Notes: generated by a model from the sequence alone, not told the origin. 64,000 bases of DNA from Luteimonas kalidii (GCF_029887935.1 NZ_JARXRO010000001.1:1-64000); one strand, 5' to 3'; shown: positions 24,609 to 36,310, numbered from the stretch's first letter. Made by a program: numbers and translations.

Positions 24609-25355
24609 TCAGCGGGCGACGTCGCCGACGCGCGAGCCCGTGGCGAAGAAGTCGTGCAGGTCGTGCGCGAAGGTGTCGAGCTTGTTGTTCGTGCTGCGGT
24701 TCAGACGCACGAAGAAGTTGTAGCCCAGCACCGCCGGGATCGCGACGGCCAGACCGATCGCGGTCATGATCAGCGCCTCGCCCACGGGACCCGCGACCGC
24801 GCCGATGTCGGCCTGGCCGGTGGCACCGATGCGGATCAGCGCGTTGTAGATGCCCCACACCGTGCCGAGCAGGCCGACGAACGGCGCGGTCGCACCGACG
24901 GTGGCGAGCACGGTCAGGCCGGCTTCCAGGCCCAGCGACTCGCGGGTCACGGCCTGGCGCAGCGCGCGGTCGACGAACTCGGAGCGGCTCAGCGACTCGG
25001 CCAGACGCGAACCATCGTGGCGCTGGTGGTGCGCGGCAGCCTGGGCGGCATCAAGCGCGACCTTCGAGAACGGCTCGCTCTTGGGCTGCTCTTCCATGAA
25101 GCGGATCGCGTCCTGCGCGTTCGGGGTTTCCCAGAACGTGGCGATCACCCGGTCCGAATTCTTCTTCAGGCGGATGTTCTTGATGAAGTTGTAGATGATC
25201 CAGTAGATCGAGAGCACGGACATCAGGACCAGGACCAGGAACACGATCCAGTTCACGACTGTCATGTGTTCCATCAGGTTCGCGAAGCCCATCTGGGTCA
25301 GGGCCTCGGCGTTGTTGCCTCCGGTCACCGGGGCGGCGGTGGTTTCCTGCAGCAT
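24609..25355 (-). CDS. exbB: Biopolymer transport protein ExbB
   Basis: A 248-residue MotA/TolQ/ExbB family proton channel. Three membrane segments: about 34-56, 153-175 and 187-210. The family signature LATVGATAPFVGLLGTVWGI and GEALIMTAIGLAVAIPAVL cover the second and third helices. An N-terminal stretch of about 30 residues precedes the first helix, as in Xanthomonad ExbB. It stands between tonB and exbD1. Confidence 0.95.
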   Translation of the reverse strand: MLQETTAAPVTGGNNAEALTQMGFANLMEHMTVVNWIVFLVLVLMSVLSIYWIIYNFIKNIRLKKNSDRVIATFWETPNAQDAIRFMEEQPKSEPFSKVALDAAQAAAHHQRHDGSRLAESLSRSEFVDRALRQAVTRESLGLEAGLTVLATVGATAPFVGLLGTVWGIYNALIRIGATGQADIGAVAGPVGEALIMTAIGLAVAIPAVLGYNFFVRLNRSTNNKLDTFAHDLHDFFATGSRVGDVAR

Positions 25356-25433
25356 GACGCTTACCTTCTAGATGTTGTTGAGTGTAGGAAGTGGAACGGG
25401 TGGAGCGGTTGGAAATGCGTTGGAGCTGGCCGG

Positions 25434-26102
25434 TCAGCCGCCGAGGTTGAAGTCGACGGGGACGCGCACCCGACCGGCGGCCGGCTGGCCGTTGACGATC
25501 GAGGGATTGAAGCGCCAGCGACGTGCGGCCTGCATCGCCGCACGGTCGAGGTCGCGATTGCGGCTGGACTTTTCCACCGACACGTCGGTGACGTTGCCCT
25601 GTGCATCGACGCTGACCACCAGGATCACGGTGCCCTGGATGCCGGCGCGCAGGGCGGACGGCGGGTACTGCGGCGGGTTCATGTTGCGCGAGGAGATGTC
25701 CACGCTGGCACCGATGTCAGGCGACGGCGCGGGCGGCGCGGGCGGTGCCGGCGGCGGCGCGGGCGTGTCGACCGGCGAGGGGTCGTCGAACACCACCGGC
25801 GGCTCTTCGGGCGGCGGCGGCAGCGGCGTGGGCTGCGGCGGCACCAGCTCCTTGATCGGCTGCGGCTTCGGCGGCTCCGGCGGCGGCGGCGGCGGCGGCG
25901 GGGGAGGCGGCGGCGGCTCGATGATCACCACGCGGGTGGCATCGTCGTCCTGCTGTTCGGCTTGGGGAGGCGTGGCGGGCGCCAGCAGCAGCAACAGGGC
26001 CGCGGCGTGGATCGCCACCACCAGGGTGAATCCGGCGATTCGCGCCCAGTCCAGACCTTCGTCTTCGTCTTTCTTGTCGGTCGTCGGCAAGCGGTCGGTC
26101 AT
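25434..26102 (-). CDS. tonB: Energy transducer TonB
   Basis: A 222-residue protein. One N-terminal membrane anchor (about 22-41) is followed by an extreme proline-rich spacer that includes thirteen prolines in a row at 63-75 and further PPAPP repeats up to about 127. The C-terminal TonB domain has PPQYPPSALRAGIQGTVIL, DAQGNVTDVSVEKSS and AARRWRFNP. It delivers energy to outer-membrane receptors such as those at 14191 and 62700. It is the first gene of tonB-exbB-exbD1-exbD2. Confidence 0.95.
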   Translation of the reverse strand: MTDRLPTTDKKDEDEGLDWARIAGFTLVVAIHAAALLLLLAPATPPQAEQQDDDATRVVIIEPPPPPPPPPPPPPEPPKPQPIKELVPPQPTPLPPPPEEPPVVFDDPSPVDTPAPPPAPPAPPAPSPDIGASVDISSRNMNPPQYPPSALRAGIQGTVILVVSVDAQGNVTDVSVEKSSRNRDLDRAAMQAARRWRFNPSIVNGQPAAGRVRVPVDFNLGG

Positions 26103-26187
26103 GCGTTGAACTCAAGTCTGGCCGGGCAGCGGGTTGCCCGTGGTCGTGTCATGCCGCCGCCGGTTTTCGGCGACGGGAACTTCCAAG

Positions 26188-26216
26188 CTTATACCAATCC
26201 GCTGGCGCGATACCAA
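26188..26216 (-). promoter_or_regulatory. Candidate tonB promoter
   Basis: On the - strand TTGGTA (26211-26216) is followed after 17 bases by TATAAG (26188-26193), about 85 bases before the tonB start. No clear Fur box was seen overlapping it. Confidence 0.5.
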
Positions 26217-26251
26217 CCGGTGTCCTGTCCCGATTGTGTCACTCGAACGTG

Positions 26252-27463
26252 TTACTGGGTGCGGGCAATGATGCGCTTGGCTTCGTCCGGCGCCTTGACG
26301 CCCTTGTCGATCGCCTGCTGCGCGGCCTGCTTGGCCTCGGGGAGGCGCCCCTCGTTCGCCAGCAGCTTGGCCAGGTTGAGGTAGGTCTCGCCGTTGGGCG
26401 CCAGCGGCGCAGCCTTCCCGTAGGCGTCGATCGCCTGGTCGATCTGCTGCGGCTCGCCGAAATAGTGTGCCTGCGCGAGCGCGACATAGGTCTGGTAGTC
26501 GGGCTTGAGGATGTTCTTCTCCAGTCCTTCATTGATGACCTCGATCGCCTTCGCCTGACCGTCGTCCAGGCTCAGGTAGGAGGCCATGAGGTTGCGGTAC
26601 TCGCGTTCGTCCGTCAGCTCGCCGCGCGCACGCAGCGCCTCGTACACCGCTGCCGCCTTGTCGTACTGCTCGGTCTGCAGGTAGGTGGCGGCGAGGTTGA
26701 GCTGGGAGCGCTTGTCGTCGGGCGTGCTGGACGCGATCTGCTCGGCGAGTTTCGTCGCCTCGCCGCCCTGGCCCGAGTCGGCGTATGCGGCCATCAGCAT
26801 CTGGCGCCACTCGGACTTGGCCTCAGGGGATTCAGCCAGCGGCTTGAGCGTGGCGATCGCTTCCGGGTAGCGCTCCAGCCGCAGCAGGATGTTGCCCTTG
26901 ATCGCGGCGATGTCCGGGTCCTGCGTCCGGGTCTCGGTCTGCAGCTGTTCGATCGTCGCCAGGGCCTGGTCATAGCGCTCTTCCTGCGCATGCAGCTGGG
27001 CGACGATGCTCATCACCTCGTAGTGCTCTTCGTTGCCCAGGCCATTGGCCTCGAGCGCGCCCTGCAGGTACTGGAGCGACCTGGCGTCGTCCTGGCCGAT
27101 CAGCAGCGCACCGGCGATACGCCCCGCCAGTGCTTTCTCGTACGCGTTGGACTTCGGGTCGGCGATGATCTCGTCGGCCAGGGCCTGGGTCTGCGCCACG
27201 TCCTGTGCTTCGTACGCGTCCGAGAGCTTGCCCAGCCGCGTACTGCTGGAACGCGACGACGGCTTGGTATCAGGTTCCTCGCGGGTCGCATCGGGGAAGC
27301 GCGGTTGCCGTTCCACGCTTTCGCCCTCGCCCTTGCTGGCGCGTTCGGCACGCCTTTCTTCGGCCCGGCTCGAACTCTGCGCCAGGGCCGAGGTGGTCGC
27401 CACCATCAGGCCGGTGGCCATCATCGCGGTCAGGAGGCGGGTCGGAAGATTGGTCTTGGGCAT
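26252..27463 (-). CDS. Periplasmic TPR-repeat protein
   Basis: A 403-residue protein with a signal peptide (LLTAMMATGLMVATTSALAQ). A charged linker rich in Arg, Glu and Ser (30-75) precedes about eight helical TPR-like repeats, for example RYDQALATIEQLQTE, RYPEAIATLKPLAES, QYDKAAAVYEALRAR and RLPEAKQAAQQAIDKG. Such proteins serve as scaffolds in envelope complexes. It sits between the tonB operon and an M48 lipoprotein, a conserved order in Xanthomonads. No enzyme motif is visible. Confidence 0.85.
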   Translation of the reverse strand: MPKTNLPTRLLTAMMATGLMVATTSALAQSSSRAEERRAERASKGEGESVERQPRFPDATREEPDTKPSSRSSSTRLGKLSDAYEAQDVAQTQALADEIIADPKSNAYEKALAGRIAGALLIGQDDARSLQYLQGALEANGLGNEEHYEVMSIVAQLHAQEERYDQALATIEQLQTETRTQDPDIAAIKGNILLRLERYPEAIATLKPLAESPEAKSEWRQMLMAAYADSGQGGEATKLAEQIASSTPDDKRSQLNLAATYLQTEQYDKAAAVYEALRARGELTDEREYRNLMASYLSLDDGQAKAIEVINEGLEKNILKPDYQTYVALAQAHYFGEPQQIDQAIDAYGKAAPLAPNGETYLNLAKLLANEGRLPEAKQAAQQAIDKGVKAPDEAKRIIARTQ

Positions 27464-27538
27464 GGGCTCACCTTGGCTCGTGCCGCGAATCCGCGGCAGG
27501 GTTGGAACGGATCGTTTCGTAATTGGGATGCAGCGCGG

Positions 27539-28330
27539 TCAGCCGCAGGCCGGCCGGCGGCCGGCGGCACGCGCCTGTTCGTAGGTCGGCACCAGCTGGT
27601 TGGCGCGCGCCTGGAGTTCGGAGATGCGGCTTTGCGGATCCGGGTGGGTCGACAGCCACTGCGGCGGCCGGCTACCGCCGGCGGCGATCATGTTCTGCCA
27701 CAGCGCGACCGCGGCGCGCGGGTCGAAACCGGCCTGCGCCATCATCCGCTGGCCGACCACGTCGGCCTCGCTTTCCTGGACGCGCGAGCCCGGCAACAGA
27801 AACCCGGTCTGGGCCAGCGCGCTGCCGCCCTGGGTGGCAAGCTGCCCATAGTCGCCGGCCACCGCGCCGAGCAGCTGCACCGCGCCGGCCGCGCCCATCT
27901 GGCGGGTGATGCGCTCGTCGTGATGGCGCTCGACCACGTGCCCGATCTCGTGCGCGACCACGGCCGCGAGCTGGTCCTGGTTCTTCGCGACCTTGAACAG
28001 CCCCGTGTTGATACCGACCTTGCCGCCGGGCAGCGCGTAGGCATTGGGTTCGTCGACGGCGAACACCGCACTTTCCCAGGCCATCGAGCGCTGGCCGGCG
28101 GGCAGTTGCTGCACGAGGGCGTTGACCACGCAACGCACGTACGTGTTCTGGCTGGCGTTGCTGCTGAGCGGGCCCTTCTGCTTGGCTTCGCTGAAGGCCT
28201 GTGCGCCAAGCTGGTCGAGCTGCTCCTGCGAAACCGCGCCCACGTACTGGGTGCGTCCCGTGGAGGAGGTCGTGGTCGCGCACGCGGCGAGCGAGGCGAC
28301 GATGACCAGCATGGCGAAAGCGTGCTTCAT
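27539..28330 (-). CDS. M48-family metalloprotease lipoprotein
   Basis: A 263-residue protein with lipobox LAAC (lipidated C17). The zinc site HEIGH is at 127-131, and the third ligand is the Glu of ESEADVVGQ about 60 residues later. SPHP-like WLSTHPDPQSRI follows, as in LoiP/YcaL and BepA relatives. Ala at +2 suggests outer-membrane sorting. Such enzymes degrade misassembled outer-membrane proteins. The C-terminus ends with an unusual Cys-Gly. Confidence 0.9.
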   Translation of the reverse strand: MKHAFAMLVIVASLAACATTTSSTGRTQYVGAVSQEQLDQLGAQAFSEAKQKGPLSSNASQNTYVRCVVNALVQQLPAGQRSMAWESAVFAVDEPNAYALPGGKVGINTGLFKVAKNQDQLAAVVAHEIGHVVERHHDERITRQMGAAGAVQLLGAVAGDYGQLATQGGSALAQTGFLLPGSRVQESEADVVGQRMMAQAGFDPRAAVALWQNMIAAGGSRPPQWLSTHPDPQSRISELQARANQLVPTYEQARAAGRRPACG

Positions 28331-28470
28331 TGACCCTGTTCCGTAAGCGAAGGCCGCGAGTTTGGCGGCGGCCGTCTTAATTTTTCGTCAACCGCGCCCG
28401 CCAGATGGCGGCGATGCGCGGGTCGCAGGGTCCGTTGCGATTCGTCCAGACGCGAGCCTGCACCCTGACC

Positions 28471-28502
28471 CGTGACGGCCGGGTGCGCGCCGGTGTCACG
28501 GC
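28471..28502 (-). terminator. Hairpin just after gyrB
   Basis: CCGTGAC (28471-28477) and GTCACGG (28496-28502) pair across an 18-base GC-rich loop, starting three bases after the gyrB stop codon. There is no T-run; it may still end transcription or protect the 3' end. Confidence 0.3.
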
Positions 28503-28505
28503 GCG

Positions 28506-31007
<2,502 letters not shown>

Positions 31008-31030
31008 TTAGTTATTGGGACTGAGGCGGG

Positions 31031-31036
31031 ATTATA
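31031..31036 (-). promoter_or_regulatory. Perfect -10 box upstream of gyrB
   Basis: TATAAT stands on the - strand 78 bases before the gyrB start. The matching -35 region is poor, so an activator or an extended spacing may be involved. Confidence 0.45.
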
Positions 31037-31111
31037 GCGCGTGGGGGCACGTCGTACCCGCGTCGTGAGGGAGGGTCGGCGGGCGCCCGGGCACCCCCTC
31101 CAGGCTGGCGT

Positions 31112-32224
31112 TCAGGGCGGCGGCGGGCTCGGCAGCGGCATGACCCGCCCGTGTTCCACGTGAAACACGGCGGACGCGCCTGTTTCCAGCTCCAGGGCGG
31201 CCGGCGCCTGCGTCCCGGTCACGAACACCTGGGCGCCGCTTTGCCGCAGTCGCTCCAGCAGCCGCTGCTGATGGGCCTGGTCCAGTTCTGCGGCCAGGTC
31301 GTCGAGCAGGAAGACCGGCCAGTGCCCGCGTTGCGCGGAGAAGTCTTCCGCCTGCGCCAGCAGGCAGGCAAGCGCGGTGAGCTTGGCCTGCCCGCGCGAC
31401 AGGGCCTCGCCGGCGGGTCGGGCCTCGTGCGTGATGCGCCAGTCCGCGCGGTGGGGACCGACCGACGTGAAGCCGGTGGCCAGATCCCGCTCCCGCGCCA
31501 GCAGCAGCGCGTCCGCAAGCGGAATCTGGTCGCGACGCCAGCCCGGACGGTACTCGAACCGGCCTGCCCCCAACTGCGGGACCAGTTCGATCGACAACGC
31601 CGCGAGCCTCGGCTGCAGGCGCTCGACATACGCGCTGCGCTGTCGATCGAGCTGCTCGGCCGCGGCCACCAGTTCGGCATCCCAGGCGTCCAGCTGGTCG
31701 GATCGCGCACGCTGCTTGAGCAGGGCATTGCGTTGCTTCAACGCACGCGCATAACGGCGCCAGACGAGACGAAACGCCTGGTCTCCATCACGTTCCACGT
31801 GGAACAGGCCCCAGTCGAGGTACCGCCGCCGGGCCTCGCTGCCGGCGGTGACGAGGGCATGGCTGCCCGGCTCGAAGCTGATGGCCGCCAGTGCCGCGCA
31901 CAGGTCCCCCAGCTGCTGGACCGGTTCGCCATCCAGTCGCCCGGTCCAGGCCTGACCCTCGTGGCGCAATCCCGCACGCCGCCGCACGTCGTGCGGCTCC
32001 TCCCACTCGGCAAACACCTCCAATGCGCCCAGCCCCGTCTGGATCAGTCCGTCGCGGACCCGCCCGCGGAAGCTACGGCCGTATGCGAGCAGGTGCACGG
32101 CTTCCAGCAGGCTGGTCTTGCCCGCCCCGTTGGCGCCAAGCACGAGGTTCAGCCCGGGAGAAGGCAGCAGTTCCAGCGGCGCAAGGTTGCGCACCCCGCG
32201 CGCCGTCAGCCGGGTCAGACGCAT
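31112..32224 (-). CDS. recF: DNA replication and repair protein RecF
   Basis: A 370-residue SMC-like ATPase that loads RecA at gaps. The Walker A motif GANGAGKT is at 30-37, the signature SRGQAKLTAL near 280, and the Walker B motif VFLLDDLAAELD near 308. The gene overlaps two parS-like sites, both translated as FHVE (residues near 142 and 354). It follows dnaN with 109 bases between. Confidence 0.96.
   Translation of the reverse strand: MRLTRLTARGVRNLAPLELLPSPGLNLVLGANGAGKTSLLEAVHLLAYGRSFRGRVRDGLIQTGLGALEVFAEWEEPHDVRRRAGLRHEGQAWTGRLDGEPVQQLGDLCAALAAISFEPGSHALVTAGSEARRRYLDWGLFHVERDGDQAFRLVWRRYARALKQRNALLKQRARSDQLDAWDAELVAAAEQLDRQRSAYVERLQPRLAALSIELVPQLGAGRFEYRPGWRRDQIPLADALLLARERDLATGFTSVGPHRADWRITHEARPAGEALSRGQAKLTALACLLAQAEDFSAQRGHWPVFLLDDLAAELDQAHQQRLLERLRQSGAQVFVTGTQAPAALELETGASAVFHVEHGRVMPLPSPPPP
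31152..31167. promoter_or_regulatory. parS: parS-like site 1, inside recF
   Basis: TGTTCCACGTGAAACA differs from the general ParB site TGTTTCACGTGAAACA at one base. It lies in the last 20 codons of recF. Confidence 0.85.
31791..31806. promoter_or_regulatory. parS: parS-like site 2, inside recF
   Basis: CGTTCCACGTGGAACA contains the palindrome GTTCCACGTGGAAC. It is 639 bases from site 1. Confidence 0.8.
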
Positions 32225-32230
32225 GGCGCG

Positions 32231-32244
32231 GTTTCCCGTGGAAC
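32231..32244. promoter_or_regulatory. Degenerate parS-like site
   Basis: GTTTCCCGTGGAAC lies seven bases upstream of the recF start and has one break in the central CACGTG. It may be a weak or decayed ParB site. Confidence 0.4.
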
Positions 32245-32308
32245 GTCGCAGGCCACCAACCCAGCCCCACCAAACGACTTCGCCCGGCGAGCGCCGGGCG
32301 AAGCAGGG

Positions 32309-32324
32309 GGTTCCACGTGGAACA
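32309..32324. promoter_or_regulatory. parS: parS-like site 3, between dnaN and recF
   Basis: GGTTCCACGTGGAACA has the perfect palindrome GTTCCACGTGGAAC. It sits ten bases after the dnaN stop. Confidence 0.82.
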
Positions 32325-32333
32325 GGGGGTCGG

Positions 32334-33434
32334 TCACAAGCGCAGCGGCATCACCACGTGGCGGCACTTGTCGCTGCTCGCCTCGCGCACCAGGGCAGAC
32401 GAGTTCGCATCGCGCAGCTGCAGGACCACGTGTTCGTCGCGCAGGGCACTCAGGGCGTCGAGCAGATAGTTCACGTTGAAGCCGACGGCAAGCCCGTCGA
32501 CCTTGGTGTCGGCCTCGACCTCTTCCTGCGCTTCTTCCTGCTCCGGATTGTGGGCGTTGATCCGCACCAGACCCGGCGAAAGCTCCAGCCGCACGCCGCG
32601 GTACTTCTCGTTGGACAGGATCGCCGCGCGCTGCAGCGATGCCCGAAGGGCCTCGCGGTCGATCCGCACCTCACGGTCGGCGCCGATCGGGATCACGGCC
32701 TCGTAGTCGGGGAACCGGCCGTCGATCAGCTTGCTGGTGAAGGTCACATCGTCGCGCTTGACCCGGATGTGGTTGCGGCCCATCTCCAGCACCACGGTGC
32801 GGTCGCCGCCCTCCAGCAGGCGCTGCAGCTCCTGGACGCCCTTGCGCGGGACGATGATCTGGCGCTTGGTGGGCACCGCATCGTCGAGCGCGGTTTCGCA
32901 CAGCGCCAGGCGATGACCGTCGGTGGCCACGCAGCGCAGGCGGGTGTCGGCAAGGTCGAACAGCAGGCCGTTGAGGTAGTAGCGCACGTCCTGCTGCGCC
33001 ATCGCGAACGCAGTGCGTTCGATCAGTTCCTTGAGCGCCGCCTCGGGCACGCTGACCCGCTCGGTCGCCTCCACTTCGTCCACCGAAGGAAAGTCGTTGG
33101 CCGGCAGGCTGGACAGCGTGAACCGGCTGCGGCCCGCCTGCACGGTGATCTTGTCGCCCACCTGCGAAAGCGTGACCTTGCTGCCGTCGGGCAGGGCGCG
33201 AACGATGTCGAACAGCTTGCGTGCGGGAATCGTGCTCTCGCCATCCTGCGCGTCGTCGACATTGCTGCGCGCGACCATCTCGACCTCGAGATCGGTGCCC
33301 GTCAGGGAGAGCTGGCCATCCGAGACCTGGGTCAGCAGGTTGGCCAGGACCGGCAGCGTCTGCCGGCGTTCGACCACGTTGACTACTTGGGCGAGCGGCT
33401 TCAGGAGGGCTTCGCGTTGCAGGCTGAAACGCAT
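32334..33434 (-). CDS. dnaN: DNA polymerase III beta clamp
   Basis: A 366-residue sliding clamp made of three similar domains, starting MRFSLQREALLKPLAQVVNVVERRQTLPVL. Typical family stretches include LTGTDLEVEM, PARKLFDIVRALPD, VATDGHRLALCE and DGRFPDYEAVIP, and the ending RHVVMPLRL is the canonical C-terminus. It lies downstream of dnaA across a 710-bp intergenic region that looks like the replication origin. Confidence 0.98.
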   Translation of the reverse strand: MRFSLQREALLKPLAQVVNVVERRQTLPVLANLLTQVSDGQLSLTGTDLEVEMVARSNVDDAQDGESTIPARKLFDIVRALPDGSKVTLSQVGDKITVQAGRSRFTLSSLPANDFPSVDEVEATERVSVPEAALKELIERTAFAMAQQDVRYYLNGLLFDLADTRLRCVATDGHRLALCETALDDAVPTKRQIIVPRKGVQELQRLLEGGDRTVVLEMGRNHIRVKRDDVTFTSKLIDGRFPDYEAVIPIGADREVRIDREALRASLQRAAILSNEKYRGVRLELSPGLVRINAHNPEQEEAQEEVEADTKVDGLAVGFNVNYLLDALSALRDEHVVLQLRDANSSALVREASSDKCRHVVMPLRL

Positions 33435-34144
33435 CCGGGGGTTCCTTCTAGCAAGGCTTTTGAACGGTAAGAACTTTAAAAGCGGTGGTGCTGGGGGGCC
33501 TGCACAACGGGCACAAGTTGTTCAAGTGCCTGATTTACATAGAAATTAAAGGTGTTCCGCGCTGTGGGTAACTCGTCCCCCGCGGCCCGCGCAGCCTGTG
33601 GATGGATTCGAGCTCCTCGCGTTGTCCACAGCTTGTACGAACGCTGTCCACGGACACCACAAGATCTAGTGTAGCGAAGGTTGCAGACCGCGGGGCCGCA
33701 TCGCATGGCCACCGCAGAGATACAGATGTTTCGCAATGGAGGACATCGGCCCCGGGGCTGCTCGCGGTCTCGCTGCCGGGGGGTGTGGGCAGGGAGCGGG
33801 CGCACGGGCCAGCCGCCGATGCCGCAGCGTGGCCGCTCCCGGATGGACGGCGTCGCCCGGCGCCAGGAAGCGGATTGAACAGGTGGCGCGCGAAGCATGT
33901 GTGTCCCCACGCCCGCCGGAGCGGGTGCGACCCGCCAGGGGGCCGTAAGACGCGCGGAGCGACGTGTCATCCGTGGCATGCCGTCGCGTCGCGCCCCGAC
34001 TGTCGCCCCGGACTGGCGACGCATCGTCTGCGTTCCGTCCCAGGTCCGTTCGGGCTGACGACCAAGTGTTGACGACCCCAGTCGACGCGGACCCGGATGC
34101 GCTGCGCTTATCCGGGCTACGGGCCGGTCGTCGGCCGGGCACCT
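33435..34144. other. oriC: Probable replication origin (oriC) between dnaA and dnaN
   Basis: This 710-bp region has no gene. The dnaN-side 220 bases hold two AT-rich patches (33464-33483 and 33530-33552) and four DnaA-box-like nonamers: TTACCCACA (- strand, 33563-33571), CCATCCACA (- strand, 33597-33605), TTGTCCACA (33622-33630) and CTGTCCACG (33644-33652). The dnaA-side 480 bases are GC-rich and hold a REP-like repeat at 34092-34121. Xanthomonas campestris is reported to replicate from the dnaA-dnaN space. None of the boxes is a perfect TTATCCACA. Confidence 0.65.
34092..34121 (-). repeat. 30-bp dispersed repeat, copy 2
   Basis: An exact inverted copy of 17261-17290, placed 24 bases after the dnaA stop. 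Both copies lie in intergenic DNA at the 3' end of a gene. Confidence 0.85.
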
Positions 34145-35467
34145 CTACTCGGACAGCTTGCGGATCAGCTTGTCCCAGTCCTCGCGCAGCTTGCCGTCGG
34201 TCTCCATCAGGTTGCGGACCTGGCGGCAGGCGTGCAGGACGGTGGTGTGGTCCCGGCCGGCGAACGCATCGCCGATCTCCGGCAGGCTGTGCTCGGTCAG
34301 CTCCTTGGCCAGCGCCATCGCCACCTGGCGCGGGCGCGCCAGCGAGCGCGTGCGGCGCTTGGACAGCAGGTCCTTGATCTGCAGGCCGTAGTAGTCCGCG
34401 ACCACCTTCTGGATGTTGGGAATGCCGATCGACTGCTGCTGCGCGCGCAGCAGGTCGCGCAGCGTTTCCTGCGCGAACTCCACCGTGATCGCACGGCCGG
34501 TGAAATTCGCGCGCGCGGCCAGCGAGTTGAGTGCGCCTTCCAGGTCGCGCACGTTGCCGTGCATCTTCTTGGCCAGCAGGAACGCGACCTCGTCGGGCAC
34601 CATCGTTCCGCGTTCGCGCGACTTGGCCAGCACGATCGCCGCGCGGGTCTCGAAGTCGGGCGGGTCGATCGCCACCGACAGCCCCCACGACAGCCGCGAC
34701 TTCAGCCGCGGCTCGAGGCCATCGACCTCGCGCGGATAGCGGTCGCAGGTCATGATGATCTGCTGCCGGCTCTCGAACAGCGCATTGAAGGTGTGGAAGA
34801 ACTCTTCCTGGGTGCGGTCCTTGCCGGCGAAGAACTGGATGTCGTCGATCAGCAGCGCATCGACCTGCTGGAACTGGCGCTTGAAGCGGTCGGTGCTCTT
34901 CTCCTGCAGCGAACGGAAGAACGCGCTGTAGAACTGCTCCGAGCGCAGGTACAGCACGCGCGCAGCCGGGTTGGCCTGGCGCATCGCGTTGCCGGCGGCG
35001 AACATCAGGTGGGTCTTGCCCAGGCCGGTGCCGCCGTACAGCAGCAGCGGATTGTGGGCGCGGTCGCCGGGCTTGAGCGCGGCCTGCCAGGCGGCGGCGC
35101 GACCGAGCTGGTTGCTGCGGCCCTCGACGAAATTGTCGAACGTGTAGTGCCCATCGAGATGCCCGGCGAAGGCCTCGGGCAGCGGCACGGGTGCCGCACT
35201 GGCCACTGCCGCAGCAGCCGCGCTCGCCGCACGCGGCAGCGAGCCGATCTCGAGCGCCACCTCGCCGCTGCCGGCGAAATGCATCAGCAGTTCGCGGATC
35301 CGCCCCAGGTAGCGGCTCTCGACCTCGTCGCGCACGAAGGCATTGGGCGCATACAGCACGGTGCGGCTGTCGTGGCTGCGCGCCTGCAGCGGCTTGAGCC
35401 AGGTGTGCACATCCTCGGCCGGCAGTTCGGCTTCCAGGCGTTCGAGGCAGCGGGGCCAGGCATCCAT
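34145..35467 (-). CDS. dnaA: Chromosomal replication initiator DnaA
   Basis: A 440-residue AAA+ initiator. The start [16 protein letters not shown] at 35465-35467 matches family N-termini. Domain I is about 1-75, an Ala-rich linker follows (80-100), and the ATPase has Walker A GGTGLGKT at 145-152 and Walker [10 protein letters not shown]. The C-terminal DNA-binding domain includes [17 protein letters not shown] and the DnaA signature [19 protein letters not shown]. It is divergent from rpmH, as in most bacteria. Confidence 0.98.
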   Translation of the reverse strand: MDAWPRCLERLEAELPAEDVHTWLKPLQARSHDSRTVLYAPNAFVRDEVESRYLGRIRELLMHFAGSGEVALEIGSLPRAASAAAAAVASAAPVPLPEAFAGHLDGHYTFDNFVEGRSNQLGRAAAWQAALKPGDRAHNPLLLYGGTGLGKTHLMFAAGNAMRQANPAARVLYLRSEQFYSAFFRSLQEKSTDRFKRQFQQVDALLIDDIQFFAGKDRTQEEFFHTFNALFESRQQIIMTCDRYPREVDGLEPRLKSRLSWGLSVAIDPPDFETRAAIVLAKSRERGTMVPDEVAFLLAKKMHGNVRDLEGALNSLAARANFTGRAITVEFAQETLRDLLRAQQQSIGIPNIQKVVADYYGLQIKDLLSKRRTRSLARPRQVAMALAKELTEHSLPEIGDAFAGRDHTTVLHACRQVRNLMETDGKLREDWDKLIRKLSE

Positions 35468-35603
35468 AGCGGTCAATGACGGCGAAAACGGGAGCGGCCG
35501 GCGCGCGTGTGCGGGCCGGGCGTCGGGGTGGCGAGGGGAGGGCAGACTACCACCGGCACCCGGGGCGCGCATCCGCGCGACGCGGTCTCGATCCCGCCCC
35601 GGC

Positions 35604-35633
35604 TTGACCGGTGCCGACGCGCGCCGCTAGAAT
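35604..35633 (+). promoter_or_regulatory. rpmH promoter
   Basis: TTGACC (35604-35609) and TAGAAT (35628-35633) are 18 bases apart and end 39 bases before the rpmH start. Both boxes match sigma-70 at five of six positions. Confidence 0.75.
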
Positions 35634-35672
35634 CGCCGGTTCTTTCCGCCCGCCGCATCGTCGTAGACCGCC

Positions 35673-35813
35673 ATGGCCACCAAGCGCACCTACCAGCCCA
35701 GCAACCTCAAGCGCAAGCGCGACCACGGCTTCCGTGCGCGGATGAAGACCGCCGACGGCCGCAAGATCCTTGCCCGCCGCCGCGCCAAGGGCCGCAAGCG
35801 CCTCTCGGCCTGA
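35673..35813 (+). CDS. rpmH: 50S ribosomal protein L34
   Basis: A 46-residue basic protein, [20 protein letters not shown]..., ending [12 protein letters not shown], the standard L34 sequence. It is part of the large ribosomal subunit. It stands 52 bases ahead of rnpA in the conserved rpmH-rnpA-yidC-mnmE order and would be driven by the promoter just upstream. Confidence 0.98.
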   Translation: MATKRTYQPSNLKRKRDHGFRARMKTADGRKILARRRAKGRKRLSA

Positions 35814-35865
35814 GCCGCGACGCGCCTGCCCCCGGCCCCGTTCCCGGCCGGGCCTCCTGTCCGAG

Positions 35866-36297
35866 ATGACCATGGCGCGCTTCCCGCGAACGGCGCGGGT
35901 GAGGGCGCGCGCCGACTTCGACCGCATCTTCCGCGACGGCCGCCGCGTCGCCGTCCCGATGCTGGCGCTGCACTGGCACGCCGCCGACGTGTCGCGACTC
36001 GGCCTCGCGGTCTCGCGCAAGGTCGATCCGCGCGCCGTCGGCCGCAACCGCATCAAGCGCATCCTGCGCGCGCACTTCCGCCAGCTGCGGCCGGTGCTGG
36101 CCGCCGGCGACTACGTGCTGGTCGCGCGTCCTGCGGCCGCGGCAGCCTCGCCGCAAGCGCTGCGCGACGCATTCACCGCACTGCTGCGCCGCGCCGGTGC
36201 GTTGCCGCCCCCAGCCGCGGACGGCACAATGCCGGCCGCGGATTCCCGCCCGGCATTCCCGCCTTCCCCTGTCGCGCCGCGTTCCCACGGCGAATGA
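35866..36297 (+). CDS. rnpA: Ribonuclease P protein component
   Basis: A 143-residue basic protein that helps the RNase P RNA process tRNA 5' ends. The RNR signature is visible as LAVSRKVDPRAVGRNRIKRILRAHFR near 45-70. The start MTMARFPRTARV is taken at 35866; ATG at 35872 is equally good. The C-terminal 30 residues are rich in Pro and Ala and extend beyond the usual end, running to 13 bases before yidC. No yidD gene fits between them. Confidence 0.93.
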   Translation: MTMARFPRTARVRARADFDRIFRDGRRVAVPMLALHWHAADVSRLGLAVSRKVDPRAVGRNRIKRILRAHFRQLRPVLAAGDYVLVARPAAAAASPQALRDAFTALLRRAGALPPPAADGTMPAADSRPAFPPSPVAPRSHGE

Positions 36298-36310
36298 GCC
36301 TGCCTGTCCG

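Noticed and set aside
33666..34688. A 340-codon - strand frame running from the origin region into dnaA.
   Set aside because: It is out of frame with dnaA and its origin part is Arg/Ala/Pro-rich without a start signal.
36298..36310. yidD between rnpA and yidC.
   Set aside because: Only 13 bases separate the genes.
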